Of a stretch of DNA of 42,052 nt, positions 26,619-35,833 are shown in pieces; position 1 is the stretch's first letter; every line of letters begins with the position of its first letter. Where the stretch lies: positions 1-42,052 of the forward strand of contig CAZIVO010000019.1 in NCBI GenBank assembly GCA_964542765.1, in the 5' to 3' direction. The DNA comes from CAZIVO01 sp964542765 (lineage in GTDB: Bacteria; Planctomycetota; UBA1135; UBA2386). The notes under the pieces were generated by a model that saw nothing but the letters and a program-made list of their open reading frames with translations, searched no databases and was not told where the DNA came from. The position numbers and the translations under genes are program-made.

Positions 26619-29579
26619 CTACTGGCGCCAGTAGGAGACCACCGAGGCCACACCCGGCACGCTGACCGGCGGGTATTTCTTGCCCGTCGCAAGATCGATA
26701 ATATCGACATTGCCGGTGTCAGCCATCGCGATGAACAGGAACTTCGGCGTGAACGGTGGCAGACTGCCTTTCACCATTCCCTTACCCGAGTGCCCCATCG
26801 GCGGCAGTGCTACATTGGAGTTGTAGGGCGTCACCTGATCCGGAGCGCCGCCGATATTGATCATCTCATCGAAGGCAACATCGACCGGGGAATTGCCCGT
26901 CAGCAAGTCCTTGACCGGCGTCGAAGGATTGGTGCCACCATACCGGAAGGTTGTGGTCCATTCCTTTTGCCGGAAGGTCGGCGGAACAATGAAACCTCCA
27001 TTGTTCTGATTGGTGGACTGCGGACCTTGAGGAGAAGACGACAACTCCAGTCGAGAGACCACACCCAGACCATTGCTATCCACGTGCGGAACCAAGATCG
27101 CACCGAGAGCAGATGTCGGGTCATAGACCACTCGCCGGGCGCGGCGGAAACTCTCACCCGGAACCGTGCCAATGATATCTTCGAAGCCAATGCCATTGAC
27201 TCCCTGCGGTCCCGACTCATACATCGCAATCGTGCCCGTCTCATTCAGGATGTACGCATAGTAGACGCTGCTCGTATTTCCGGTGGTCGCAAATCGAGGA
27301 GTCACACCCAAGCCCATCGGCCGATTCAAGAAGCCTGTCACTGTCTTGCGAACGGCAAAATCCGATGTCCGGATCACCGTCAGCGAATTCGAGTATGGAC
27401 AGACGACCAAGGCATCCTCGCCATCAGGCTGGAAGGCGATCTGCGTCGGCCCATGCGGAACATTGGTCTGCGCGATGATTTTGTGGAAATTGAGGCTGAA
27501 CGGATTGATATCGACGAAGGTCACGGTCGATGACGCGCCATTTGTCACAGCCATGACCCGAAGATTCGGCGAGATCGCCATATCCACAGGATCTGTCATC
27601 TTGATCGTGTCGATCACCGTGAACCGGTTGCTGTTCACTACCAAGACCTGCTTGTTGTCACCATCCAGGACATACAGGAAATGCCCGATCTGCTGACGAA
27701 TGTAGAAGGGACATTGCGTAGTCGGCGGTGGCGGTGATGCCGGCGGCGGTGCCGGACCATAGAAAACCTTCTCGAGGAAATTCCCAAAGATTCCAAGACC
27801 GGAACTCCCCTTTGTTGCAAAGGGATTTCCTGCCACCAGCATGTTGACAGCCGCGCCACCTTGAGTGGCACAAGCCGCCGGCATACCCGACGCAACCGTC
27901 GGTTCCTCGCCAAAGATCGCCCGCCCGGGATTGGGAGGCGGGAAGGTCAGTTTCGGAGGATTGGGGTGCGGCGCCACCGTGATCGTATTGCCCACGATGA
28001 TGGCTCCAGCAGGGTTCTGTTGACTGAGTCGGTGGGAATTGACATTGATGTTCTCGTTGTTGAACACCATGTCGAGTGGACAACCCAGATGCATGTCCGT
28101 GACTTGACCGACCAGTGGACTTTTCAGCAACTTGGTTTCACCTGAAGAGTCTTTCACCAGACGCATGACACCAGGGCTGCCCGCATCCATGTTGCTCTTG
28201 CCCGGTGCCAAGACAGGAAAGATCCCGGGCTGGCCGAGGTTCGGGTTGGCCGTGAATCGCTCAGTGATGCCAGGAATCGAATTGTCGCCGGTGCCCTGAC
28301 CAAAGCCATTCATGTCAATGACTGCAACGCCCGGCTCCGACCCACCGATACCAACATAAATCGCTTCCGGAGCCACTGGCGCATTCGCAATTCCGGGACC
28401 CGTACCCGTTGTGAAATCGGTGGTCACCGTGTTAGCAATGTTTGCGCCAGCCAGTCCCCGGATACTCGTGTTATTGGCCGTGACCACGATTTTACTCAGG
28501 CCAGGCATGTTGTAACCCGGGCGAATGACATAGTTGCACAAGTCTCCAACGCTCAAGGGGTCGGCGTAGTACAGCATGCTGAACGTGCTCGGCCCTAGCG
28601 TCACCGACAAGGTCATGCCCCCTGACTTCGGCAGCAAGTTCGAAGAGTCATAGAAACTCCCCACATCAAGCGGTTGAACAGGCTTGTTGAAACGCACCAG
28701 CAGCGATGTCGTCGGATCTACGCCCGATTCACCATTGCCAGGCGTGATCTGCAGGGTCTTGGTAGGCGAAAAGCCCATCACATCCGCGGGATTGGGATCG
28801 ACCCCTACGGTCGTCGCCGTGTAGACCTCGGAAGTGAGCACTTTACCTTCCGTATTGCGCACTGCGTTCGTGACGATGAAACGCAACAGCGCGCCTGTCG
28901 GGAAGGTCTCGAACGTCGTCAGATCATCATCGGTATCCGCGACGAAGACGAATGACTTCGTCGTGACGAGATCCTCATCACCCGAGAATCCGCGCGGGAA
29001 GCCTGCAGCCCGACTATCGATAACGGACACATCCCCGGCATCGTCAGCCTCGACCGCCTTCACCCTGACGAGAGTTCCACCCTCGTTGTAATAGGTCTCG
29101 CCATTCACGAAGCCCCTACCCGAAATGACTGCGGTAGCCTCGGTGTTAGGGTCGTAGGTGAGCAAACTGATGGCAGTCGTCAAACCCGAGTTTGTCTGGT
29201 TGGCAAGCTTGTCACTGAGCACGCTCTCCAGGTCGACCTTGTTGCTGAACCGGATCAGGAGGAAGTGATTCCCCGGGCCGCCACTCGGAAGAATTGCCGT
29301 ACTCGCGAAACTCGCGACCGGCAGTACACCATTGTTAGCGTTGACGTTGGCCTTGAGCGTCTCGATCGTCTCGATGCTCACGATATCGGTCGTCGGATTC
29401 CCGAAAGGATCCACTTCGCGAATGCGATAGGGGAAGACCTGGCCAAGTCCTGTAGTCATCAGGTTGACCTGGAAATCACCGCGATTATCGCGATCACCAG
29501 CTTTACCACCTTCACAACTAGCAAGAAACGAAGCAACGGCGGCGAACCCGATGCCGACGGAGAAATGAAGTGCCTTCAT
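26619..29579 (-). CDS. Large lipoprotein with Ig-like and beta-propeller regions
   Basis: A 986-residue protein with a lipoprotein signal ending FLAS before Cys22. The middle holds Ig-like (Big_5-type) stretches such as ITPGNGESGVDPTTSLLVRF, where a domain edge is followed by RFNKPVQP. The C-terminal third looks like a YVTN-type propeller: GHFLYVLDGDNKQVLVVN, DPVDMAISPNLRVMAVTNG, GPTQIAFQPDGEDALVVCPYSN. It also has a Pro-rich linker (PAPPPASPPPPTTQ). Ends with PGVASVVSYWRQ. Probably surface- or outer-membrane-facing; function unknown. The ATG at 29579 begins the signal peptide, with AGG six bases upstream. Long neutral linkers and Asn/Gly richness suggest extracytoplasmic life. Confidence 0.75.
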   Translation of the reverse strand: MKALHFSVGIGFAAVASFLASCEGGKAGDRDNRGDFQVNLMTTGLGQVFPYRIREVDPFGNPTTDIVSIETIETLKANVNANNGVLPVASFASTAILPSGGPGNHFLLIRFSNKVDLESVLSDKLANQTNSGLTTAISLLTYDPNTEATAVISGRGFVNGETYYNEGGTLVRVKAVEADDAGDVSVIDSRAAGFPRGFSGDEDLVTTKSFVFVADTDDDLTTFETFPTGALLRFIVTNAVRNTEGKVLTSEVYTATTVGVDPNPADVMGFSPTKTLQITPGNGESGVDPTTSLLVRFNKPVQPLDVGSFYDSSNLLPKSGGMTLSVTLGPSTFSMLYYADPLSVGDLCNYVIRPGYNMPGLSKIVVTANNTSIRGLAGANIANTVTTDFTTGTGPGIANAPVAPEAIYVGIGGSEPGVAVIDMNGFGQGTGDNSIPGITERFTANPNLGQPGIFPVLAPGKSNMDAGSPGVMRLVKDSSGETKLLKSPLVGQVTDMHLGCPLDMVFNNENINVNSHRLSQQNPAGAIIVGNTITVAPHPNPPKLTFPPPNPGRAIFGEEPTVASGMPAACATQGGAAVNMLVAGNPFATKGSSGLGIFGNFLEKVFYGPAPPPASPPPPTTQCPFYIRQQIGHFLYVLDGDNKQVLVVNSNRFTVIDTIKMTDPVDMAISPNLRVMAVTNGASSTVTFVDINPFSLNFHKIIAQTNVPHGPTQIAFQPDGEDALVVCPYSNSLTVIRTSDFAVRKTVTGFLNRPMGLGVTPRFATTGNTSSVYYAYILNETGTIAMYESGPQGVNGIGFEDIIGTVPGESFRRARRVVYDPTSALGAILVPHVDSNGLGVVSRLELSSSPQGPQSTNQNNGGFIVPPTFRQKEWTTTFRYGGTNPSTPVKDLLTGNSPVDVAFDEMINIGGAPDQVTPYNSNVALPPMGHSGKGMVKGSLPPFTPKFLFIAMADTGNVDIIDLATGKKYPPVSVPGVASVVSYWRQ

Positions 29580-29932
29580 GTGCGACCTACCAGCCTCGAC
29601 CAGACGGTCCAGGCTATATTTCCAATCTGCTTTATCTGAGGGACTCACCCTAGGTTAGCGTTATCACCACCACTGACAAGCGACATCGCCCCGAAAGCCG
29701 CCAAGGAGGCGTCCCACAAGCGACTCTCCATCGCTTTCAACTCCGCGCAACCGGTCGAATTAGCCATGTAATCGCAGTCATGTTTCATGGGTGGCAAATT
29801 TTCCTTGTCTTGCACAAATCCTTCATTTGCAAGGGGCTGCGGCGCTTTATCGAGGGTCCGGGTGGCCCCATGCCCCCGTGTCCGATCAAGCCCTGCGTCG
29901 AACCATGCGGCAGCTCCGGGTAGGGTGTCACC
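29580..29932. other. 353-base intergenic region between divergent lipoprotein and ruvB genes
   Basis: No clear gene. A small minus-strand ORF (29645-29788, 47 residues) exists but has no support beyond being open. CTTGCA and TGCAAG form an imperfect stem at about 29812-29836. The right end carries the TAGGGT box before ruvB. The left part is locally AT-rich (ctatatttccaatctgctttatc) and may hold the lipoprotein promoter. Confidence 0.4.
29921..29926 (+). promoter_or_regulatory. TAGGGT -10-like box, likely leaderless start for ruvB
   Basis: TAGGGT ends 6 bases before the ruvB ATG. It fits TANNNT and the spacing seen at other starts in this window. A weak -35 (TCGAAC, 29898-29903) lies 17 bases upstream. 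No ribosome binding site is visible. Confidence 0.35.
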
Positions 29933-30937
29933 ATGGTCTTCCATGAGGACGACGAACACCGCGAGGTAGAATTCGACCGGGCTCTACGCCCCACCAGCCT
30001 CGAAGAGTTCGTGGGGCAAAATGTGGTCCGGCAAAACCTCAGGATCGCCATCGACGCCGCCAAGGAGCGTGGCGAACCTCTCGACCATGTCATCTTCGTG
30101 GGCCCCCCAGGTCTCGGAAAGACCACCCTTGCTCATCTCATGGCGCTCGAGATGGAGACCGATATCACCGTCACCGCCGGCCCCGCTCTCAACTCGCCTC
30201 GAGAATTGATGGGGCCACTGACACGCCTCGAACCGCGCGAATTGCTCTTCATCGATGAGATTCATCGACTCCCACGCGGCGTGGAAGAGTACCTCTACAC
30301 CGCCATGGAAGACCACGCTGTCGATATCGCCATCGACCCCGGGATCACCGGTCGCACCGTACACATCGCACTGAAACCCTTCACCCTCGTTGGCGCAACC
30401 ACCCGCGAAGGCCTGCTCTCGGGTCCCTTCCGCAGTCGGTTCGGAATCGTCGAGCGGTTGGAGCCCTATCCTCCCCAAGACATCTGCCGCATCCTGCAGC
30501 GCGCTGCAAACTTGCTCGGCTTTCCCATCGATCCCCAGGCCGCCGAACTTCTTGCCGAGCGCAGCCGTGGAATCCCGCGGATGGCTCTTCGCATCCAGCG
30601 GCGGGTGCGCGATCTGGCACAGGTCTCGGGTAAATCGAGCATCGACCAGCAGAGTACTCACGAAGCGCTGACTCGCATGCAAATCGACCGGCTCGGACTC
30701 GAAGAAATGGATCGCAAGATCCTCCGCGCACTGATCGACCGAGGCGAACCGGTCGGATTGAAGACGCTGGCAGCAATCGTCGACGAGGCCGAGGATACGC
30801 TCGAAGAGGTCTATGAACCGCACCTGATCCGCTGCGGCTTGATCTCCCGCACACCGCGTGGGCGCACGGCAACGCCCCGTGCCCACGAACATCTCGGCGA
30901 AGAGCCGCCGCGAGCAAGCGACTCTCTCCCCTTCTGA
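29933..30937 (+). CDS. ruvB: Holliday junction branch migration ATPase RuvB
   Basis: RuvB forms the hexameric motor that, with RuvA, moves Holliday junctions. The 334 residues contain RPTSLEEFVGQ, Walker A GPPGLGKTT (57-65), LLFIDEIHRL (Walker B), GATTREGLLSGPFRSRFG with the arginine finger, and the winged-helix C-terminal domain (RGEPVGLKTLAAIVDE, RTPRGRTATPRAHEHL). ruvA and ruvC are not adjacent in the window. tgt follows 7 bases after the stop. Confidence 0.97.
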   Translation: MVFHEDDEHREVEFDRALRPTSLEEFVGQNVVRQNLRIAIDAAKERGEPLDHVIFVGPPGLGKTTLAHLMALEMETDITVTAGPALNSPRELMGPLTRLEPRELLFIDEIHRLPRGVEEYLYTAMEDHAVDIAIDPGITGRTVHIALKPFTLVGATTREGLLSGPFRSRFGIVERLEPYPPQDICRILQRAANLLGFPIDPQAAELLAERSRGIPRMALRIQRRVRDLAQVSGKSSIDQQSTHEALTRMQIDRLGLEEMDRKILRALIDRGEPVGLKTLAAIVDEAEDTLEEVYEPHLIRCGLISRTPRGRTATPRAHEHLGEEPPRASDSLPF

Positions 30938-30944
30938 TCCGCCC

Positions 30945-32030
30945 GTGACCAGCCCCCCCCACTTCGAACTGCTGAGCACCGATGGTGGCATTCGCCGCGG
31001 CCGTTTCCACACGCCGCACGGCAGTTTTGAAACGCCATGCTTCGCGCCGGTCGGAACCTACGGTGCCATCAAAGGAATCACCCCGGCTCAGATCCGCGAA
31101 ACCGGAACCGAGTTGATCCTGGCCAATGCTTACCACCTGAGCCAGCGACCCGGTGCCGATGCGATCAGCCGACTGGGTGGGCTACACAAGTTCATGGGCT
31201 GGGACGGACCGATCTTGACCGATTCCGGCGGCTATCAGATCTTCTCCCTCGATGACCACTGTCATGTAGATAGCGACGGGGTGACCTTCCAGTCGGTGAT
31301 CGATGGGGCGACGATCCGCCTGAGTCCGGAGCGAGCCCTCGAGATCCAGCGCGATCTCGGACCGGATATCGCCATGGTCCTCGACCACTGCCCCGCCGGC
31401 GATGCCGCCGAAGAAGTGGTACGAGCCGCGCACGAACGCACGCTCGATTGGGCTCGGCGCCAACGAGACCTCCACGAATCCTGGGGAGGGGCCGCGCGCG
31501 GGCAGGCGGTCTTCGGCATCGTCCAAGGAGGCATCGACCCCCAACTTCGTGCCGACAGTGCTCGGCAACTCGTGGCGCTCGATTTCGATGGCTACGCGAT
31601 CGGCGGTCTGAGCGTGGGAGAGACCAAGGAGAGAATGCGGCAAGCGCTCGATACCGCCGTACCGCTGCTGCCGGAGGGGAAGCTACGGTATCTGATGGGC
31701 GTCGGCACGCCCGAGGACTTCAAGATGGCCGTCAAGCATGGCATCGACCTGTTCGACTGCGTGACACCCACGCGCCATGGACGATTCAACGAGGCCTTCA
31801 CTCGACAGGGGCGCATCAAGATGCGCAACCAGCAGTACACCGAAGACGGCCGCCCCATTGACGACGAATGCCGTTGCTACACCTGCCAGAACTTCAGCCG
31901 GGCCTACCTTCGGCATCTGGCCATCTCTCGCGAGATGCTCGCCGGAACCCTGCTGAGCATTCACAACATCCATTACTTTCAAGACCTGATGGCCGAGATT
32001 CGCCAAGGAAGCGAGGAGTGCACTCGATGA
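30945..32030 (+). CDS. tgt: Queuine/preQ1 tRNA-ribosyltransferase Tgt
   Basis: Tgt exchanges guanine 34 for the preQ1 base in tRNAs with GUN anticodons. The 361-residue protein has LANAYHL, TDSGGYQIFSL (catalytic Asp93), GIVQGG, DLFDCVTPTRHGR (nucleophile Asp) and the zinc site CRCYTC with a following His in AYLRHL. The start is GTG 7 bases after ruvB. ruvB-tgt is a common bacterial neighbourhood (often with queA and yajC, not seen here). Confidence 0.96.
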   Translation: MTSPPHFELLSTDGGIRRGRFHTPHGSFETPCFAPVGTYGAIKGITPAQIRETGTELILANAYHLSQRPGADAISRLGGLHKFMGWDGPILTDSGGYQIFSLDDHCHVDSDGVTFQSVIDGATIRLSPERALEIQRDLGPDIAMVLDHCPAGDAAEEVVRAAHERTLDWARRQRDLHESWGGAARGQAVFGIVQGGIDPQLRADSARQLVALDFDGYAIGGLSVGETKERMRQALDTAVPLLPEGKLRYLMGVGTPEDFKMAVKHGIDLFDCVTPTRHGRFNEAFTRQGRIKMRNQQYTEDGRPIDDECRCYTCQNFSRAYLRHLAISREMLAGTLLSIHNIHYFQDLMAEIRQGSEECTR

Positions 32031-32097
32031 TCACTGCGACCTTCGAGTGCGAGCTACAGATCGGCCGCTGTCCCACTACGGATTCGGGTAATCAGCC

Positions 32098-32652
32098 ATG
32101 GCATGGATAGAAACCATTCCCGTCGAAGCAGCGCAAGGGCGCCTCGAGAAGATCTACAGCGCTGCATCACAACGCGCCGGGCGGGTCTTCAACATCCTCC
32201 GGCTCATGTCCTTGCAGCCCGATGTGCTACAGGCGTCCATGACCTTCTACATGAGTCTCGTCACGAGCTCACGATCACCACTCCCAAGGTGGTTTCGCGA
32301 ACTCGTGGCCGTACATGTATCGAGGCTCAACCAGTGCTTCTATTGAACGCAGGCTCACCGCTGGGATCTCCGTGATGAGGCTCCCGAAGAACTGCGCGAA
32401 ATCTTGCTCTCGGATGATCCGACGCCAGCACTATCTGACAAGCACCGAGCACTGCTCGACTACGTCACCAAGATGACCCTGCAACCCAGCGACTGCTGCC
32501 GCAACGACATCGGGAAGCTGAGGGCAGCAGAAGCGACCGATCTCGAGATCCACGCCACCGTCCAGGTCGCAGGATACTTCAATTACATCAACCGGGTGGC
32601 CGACGCGCTGGGAGTCGACCCCGAGCCCGAAATGGGCGAGGAAACCGCCTGA
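32098..32652 (+). CDS. AhpD-like peroxidase with in-frame TGA (predicted selenocysteine)
   Basis: Read through one TGA (32344-32346), this is one 184-residue protein of the AhpD/carboxymuconolactone-decarboxylase fold, peroxidase-related subfamily. Start: MAWIETIPVEAAQGRLEKIY; end: AGYFNYINRVADALGVDPEPE, both typical of that subfamily. The TGA is codon 83 in CFY-U-TQAH, replacing the second Cys of CxxC. Family catalytic positions are kept: Glu68 twelve residues before Cys80, Sec83 three after, His87 four after that (equivalent to Glu118/Cys130/Cys133/His137 of M. tuberculosis AhpD). A bSECIS-like stem-loop follows. The family decomposes hydroperoxides; Sec at the peroxidatic position should make it faster. 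Alternative: a nonsense mutation or sequencing error. No sel genes are in the window. 67 bases separate it from tgt. Confidence 0.75.
32362..32386 (+). promoter_or_regulatory. Candidate bacterial SECIS stem-loop
   Basis: Directly after the in-frame TGA: 5' arm TGGGATCTC (32362-32370), loop CGTGAT (32371-32376), 3' arm GAGG, a bulged C (32381), TCCCG (32382-32386). Nine pairs, two of them G-T. The loop has G at its second position, 26 bases after the TGA. Both agree with the known bSECIS pattern (short stem, G among the first two loop bases, loop about 16-37 bases after UGA). Done by eye, not with a folding program. Confidence 0.6.
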
Positions 32653-32818
32653 GAAGCGGCATCAACACTGCCCGCGCCGAATAGACATCCCGGACATTCG
32701 TCGCATTTTCGCACCTCCCTGTGCTTCCCCTACTAAGGGCTGGCCTGTTCCCGTCATGATCCCAACAATCCACCATCACACACGTATGCTGATCCAGGTC
32801 ACCCCCCGGCATCCTCCC

Positions 32819-35800
32819 ATGCAAAAGATTCTCCCCTTAGCTCTCCTTTTCTGCACCCTCGCCACCGCTCAAGATAATGCCCGGCAAGAGGATGGTTCTG
32901 CTACCTCCAGCTACCAGGCACATCAGGTCGCAGGGATCCCATGGCGCAACATCGGCCCGGCCAACATGGGTGGACGCATCACCGACATCGCAGTGCCGGC
33001 CAAGGACATCAGCACCTGGTACATTGCGACGGCCGGGGGCGGACTGTGGAAGACCGTCAACCGAGGGACCACGTGGACTGCACAGTTCCAGCATCAGCCC
33101 ACCGTCTCCCTCGGTGATGTTGCCGTCGCACCGAGCAACCTCGATACCGTATGGGTGGGGACGGGCGAGGAGAACGCACGTAACTCGGTGTCCTTCGGAG
33201 ATGGTGTCTACAAGTCGACCGATGGCGGATCTACATGGAAGCACATGGGGCTGGAGAAAACCTTTCAGATCGGCCACATCGCAATCCATCCCAAGGATGA
33301 GAACATCGTCTTCGTCGCCGCCCTTGGACGACTCTGGGGGCCGAACCCCGAGCGCGGCATCTACCGAACGCGCGATGGCGGCAACACCTGGCAGAAAGTC
33401 CTCTACATCGACACCAGCACCGGCTGCATCGACCTTCGCATCGATCCAAACCGACCACGAACCGTCTACGCCGCGATGTATGAGCGTGAGCGAGATATGT
33501 TCGACAGCAACGATCCTGCCGTTCGATTCGGTGAAGGGTCCGGCTTCTTCCGGAGCGATGACGGTGGTGACACCTGGAAAAAACTGACCCGCGGACTACC
33601 CACATGCAAATGGGGCCGCTCGGCGTTCAGTCTCTTCAACAAGAAGCCGGGCACCCTGTTCGCGATCATCGAAACCGAGCGCAGCGGTTGGGGGTCGGGC
33701 ACTCAGAAAGCCCGGCAAGCGACGGGTTCGGGCGGCTCAGCCTACATGGGGATTTCCGGAAAAGACGGTGAGAACGGTGCTGTGCTCTCCGCCGTCACCC
33801 CCGGCGGCCCCTCGGCAAAGGCGGGGCTCAAGACCGGCGACCTGATCACGAAGATGGGTGACAAGAACATTGCAGCCTACGCAGACCTCATCGCAGCGAT
33901 CCGAAATGCAAGCGGCGGTGACAAGACCAAGATCCAACTCAAGCGCGATGGCGCCGAACAGATCGTTGAACTCACGTATGGCACCCGTGGCGGTGGAGGG
34001 ACAGGCGGAACCTCACGCCGAGGCCCCTCGAGCGGCGCACCCTTCAGCGGGCGACTCGGTGGTCAGATCCCCAACATTCAAACCCAGCAGGGCGACAAGG
34101 GCTACGAGACCGGCGGCATCTTCCGCAGTGATGATCACGGTGAAACATGGACTCGAATCAACAGCCTCAATGATCGACCCTTTTACTTCAGCGTCATTGC
34201 TGTTGACCCATCCGACGACCAGCACATCTACAGTTGCGGTGTCGCCTTCTATGCCAGTCACGATGGTGGCAAGTCATTCCGTTCGTCCAACCGTGGTGTC
34301 CATGCTGACTTCCACGCTATCTGGGTCAACCCCGATGACTCCGATCATCTCCTGCTCGGATCTGACGGTGGAATCAATGTGAGCTACGACCAGGGACGCA
34401 CCTGGGAATTGCTCAACAATTTCGAGATCGGCCAGTTCTACCACGCTGATGTGGACAACGCCGTGCCCTACAACATCTACGGCGGCCTGCAGGACAACGG
34501 AACATGGGGAGGCCCGTCGCGCACGCGTTACACGGATGGCATCGCCAAGGATGACTGGGAACAGATCTACGGAGGCGATGGCTTCCGGGCCAAGGTTGAT
34601 CCCGAGGATCCCAGCATCGTCTTCGCGACCAGTCAGAACGGCAACCTCGGCATGGTCAATGTGGCAACCGGCCAGCAGAGCCGCGTGCAGCGATCTGGAA
34701 CAGGTCTGCAATTCAACTGGGACACCCCCTTCTTCCTCTCTCCGCACAATCCGCGGATCTACTACTTCGCCGGCAACCATGCCTTCCGCTCCCTCAATCG
34801 TGGCGAACGGAGCGAGCGCATGACCGAAGATACTCTCGGACTGACCGATCGAGGCACCGCCACGGCAATGGCCGAATCCGCCATCCAGGCCGGGCTTTTC
34901 TACGTCGGCACCGATGATGGCGCATTCTGGCGCAGCACCGATCATGGCAAGAATTGGGAAGAGCTTCATGAGCGGATCACAGGACTGCGAGGACCTCGTT
35001 ACGTCAGTTCGATCCATCCATCACGATTTGTACGCAACCGTGTCTACGCGACCTTCGACGGCCACCGCTCGGACGACAACAACACTTACGTCTTCGTATC
35101 AGAAGACGCTGGTGATACCTGGACCTCCTTGATCAGCAATCTGGCCGATGAACCCGTACACATCTGCATCGAGGACCCCGCCAACAGGGATCTGCTCTAC
35201 CTGGGAACCGAATTCTGCTGCTACACATCTCTCGATCGTGGTCAGAACTGGTACCCGCTCGGCGATGACTTCCCCACCGTGGCCGTGCGCGACCTCGCCA
35301 TCCAGAATCGTGAACAGGATCTGGTCGCGGCCACCCATGGTCGTGGCATCTGGGTCATCGACATCGAACCACTACGACAACTCTCAAAAAACGTTGCTGA
35401 TCTCGAGGCGCACCTGTTCAAACCGGCAGATGCCATCCGCTGGCAGATGCGGTCCCGATATCGATCAGGATCGAAGAGTTGGCGCGCTCCCAACCCGAGC
35501 GGCGAAGCCCAGATCTACGCCCTCTTCAACATCAAACCGGAACAAGCGCCGGTGGTGACCATTCACGATATCACCGGCAAGCAGATAGCCAGTATCCGTG
35601 GCCACGCTCGGACCGGTGTGCAGCGCTTCGTATGGGATGGACGTGTCCGTAGCCAAAGCCGCCGTGGCGACAGACGTCCGACCCGCAGCCGCGGTGGCAG
35701 CAGCGCACCAATCGGTTCCTACTCCGCCCGGCTCAAGTGGGGCGAAGCAGAACTCACGCAACCCTTCCAGCTACGCCCTGACCCTCAAAGCGCCGGCGAC

Positions 35801-35833
35801 TCCTCTTCCGGCAACTCGCGGAGGCAGCCATGA
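32819..35833 (+). CDS. Secreted BNR/sortilin-like propeller protein with inserted PDZ domain
   Basis: A 1004-residue exported protein (signal MQKILPLALLFCTLATAQ). Repeated BNR/Asp-box motifs, such as YKSTDGGSTWKHMG, FRSDDGGDTWKKL and FRSDDHGETWTRIN, mark a Vps10/sortilin-like propeller. At about 308-388 lies a PDZ domain (GENGAVLSAVTPGGPSAKAGLKTGDLITKMG) between two BNR repeats, followed by a Gly/Ser/Arg-rich linker. The C-terminal part (VTIHDITGKQIASIRGHARTG) resembles an Ig-like domain, with a basic Ser/Arg-rich insert. The ATG at 32819 starts the signal peptide; a TATGCT at 32785 may be its -10 box. Its TGA overlaps the next ATG (ATGA). Function unknown; family members are often called glycosyl hydrolase or sialidase-like, but no catalytic evidence is seen. 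Confidence 0.8.
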   Translation: MQKILPLALLFCTLATAQDNARQEDGSATSSYQAHQVAGIPWRNIGPANMGGRITDIAVPAKDISTWYIATAGGGLWKTVNRGTTWTAQFQHQPTVSLGDVAVAPSNLDTVWVGTGEENARNSVSFGDGVYKSTDGGSTWKHMGLEKTFQIGHIAIHPKDENIVFVAALGRLWGPNPERGIYRTRDGGNTWQKVLYIDTSTGCIDLRIDPNRPRTVYAAMYERERDMFDSNDPAVRFGEGSGFFRSDDGGDTWKKLTRGLPTCKWGRSAFSLFNKKPGTLFAIIETERSGWGSGTQKARQATGSGGSAYMGISGKDGENGAVLSAVTPGGPSAKAGLKTGDLITKMGDKNIAAYADLIAAIRNASGGDKTKIQLKRDGAEQIVELTYGTRGGGGTGGTSRRGPSSGAPFSGRLGGQIPNIQTQQGDKGYETGGIFRSDDHGETWTRINSLNDRPFYFSVIAVDPSDDQHIYSCGVAFYASHDGGKSFRSSNRGVHADFHAIWVNPDDSDHLLLGSDGGINVSYDQGRTWELLNNFEIGQFYHADVDNAVPYNIYGGLQDNGTWGGPSRTRYTDGIAKDDWEQIYGGDGFRAKVDPEDPSIVFATSQNGNLGMVNVATGQQSRVQRSGTGLQFNWDTPFFLSPHNPRIYYFAGNHAFRSLNRGERSERMTEDTLGLTDRGTATAMAESAIQAGLFYVGTDDGAFWRSTDHGKNWEELHERITGLRGPRYVSSIHPSRFVRNRVYATFDGHRSDDNNTYVFVSEDAGDTWTSLISNLADEPVHICIEDPANRDLLYLGTEFCCYTSLDRGQNWYPLGDDFPTVAVRDLAIQNREQDLVAATHGRGIWVIDIEPLRQLSKNVADLEAHLFKPADAIRWQMRSRYRSGSKSWRAPNPSGEAQIYALFNIKPEQAPVVTIHDITGKQIASIRGHARTGVQRFVWDGRVRSQSRRGDRRPTRSRGGSSAPIGSYSARLKWGEAELTQPFQLRPDPQSAGDSSSGNSRRQP

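Noticed and set aside
26418..27533. 371-codon plus-strand ORF
   Set aside because: Opposite the large lipoprotein; no domain or start signal.
29645..29788. 47-residue minus-strand ORF in the lipoprotein-ruvB gap
   Set aside because: No ribosome binding site or similarity; may be real but I cannot support it.
29984..31012. 342-codon minus-strand ORF
   Set aside because: Opposite ruvB; shadow frame.
32404..32652. Second half of the AhpD-like gene as an independent gene
   Set aside because: No start signal; the fold needs the N-terminal part with the Glu and CxxU site, and the frame is continuous through the TGA.
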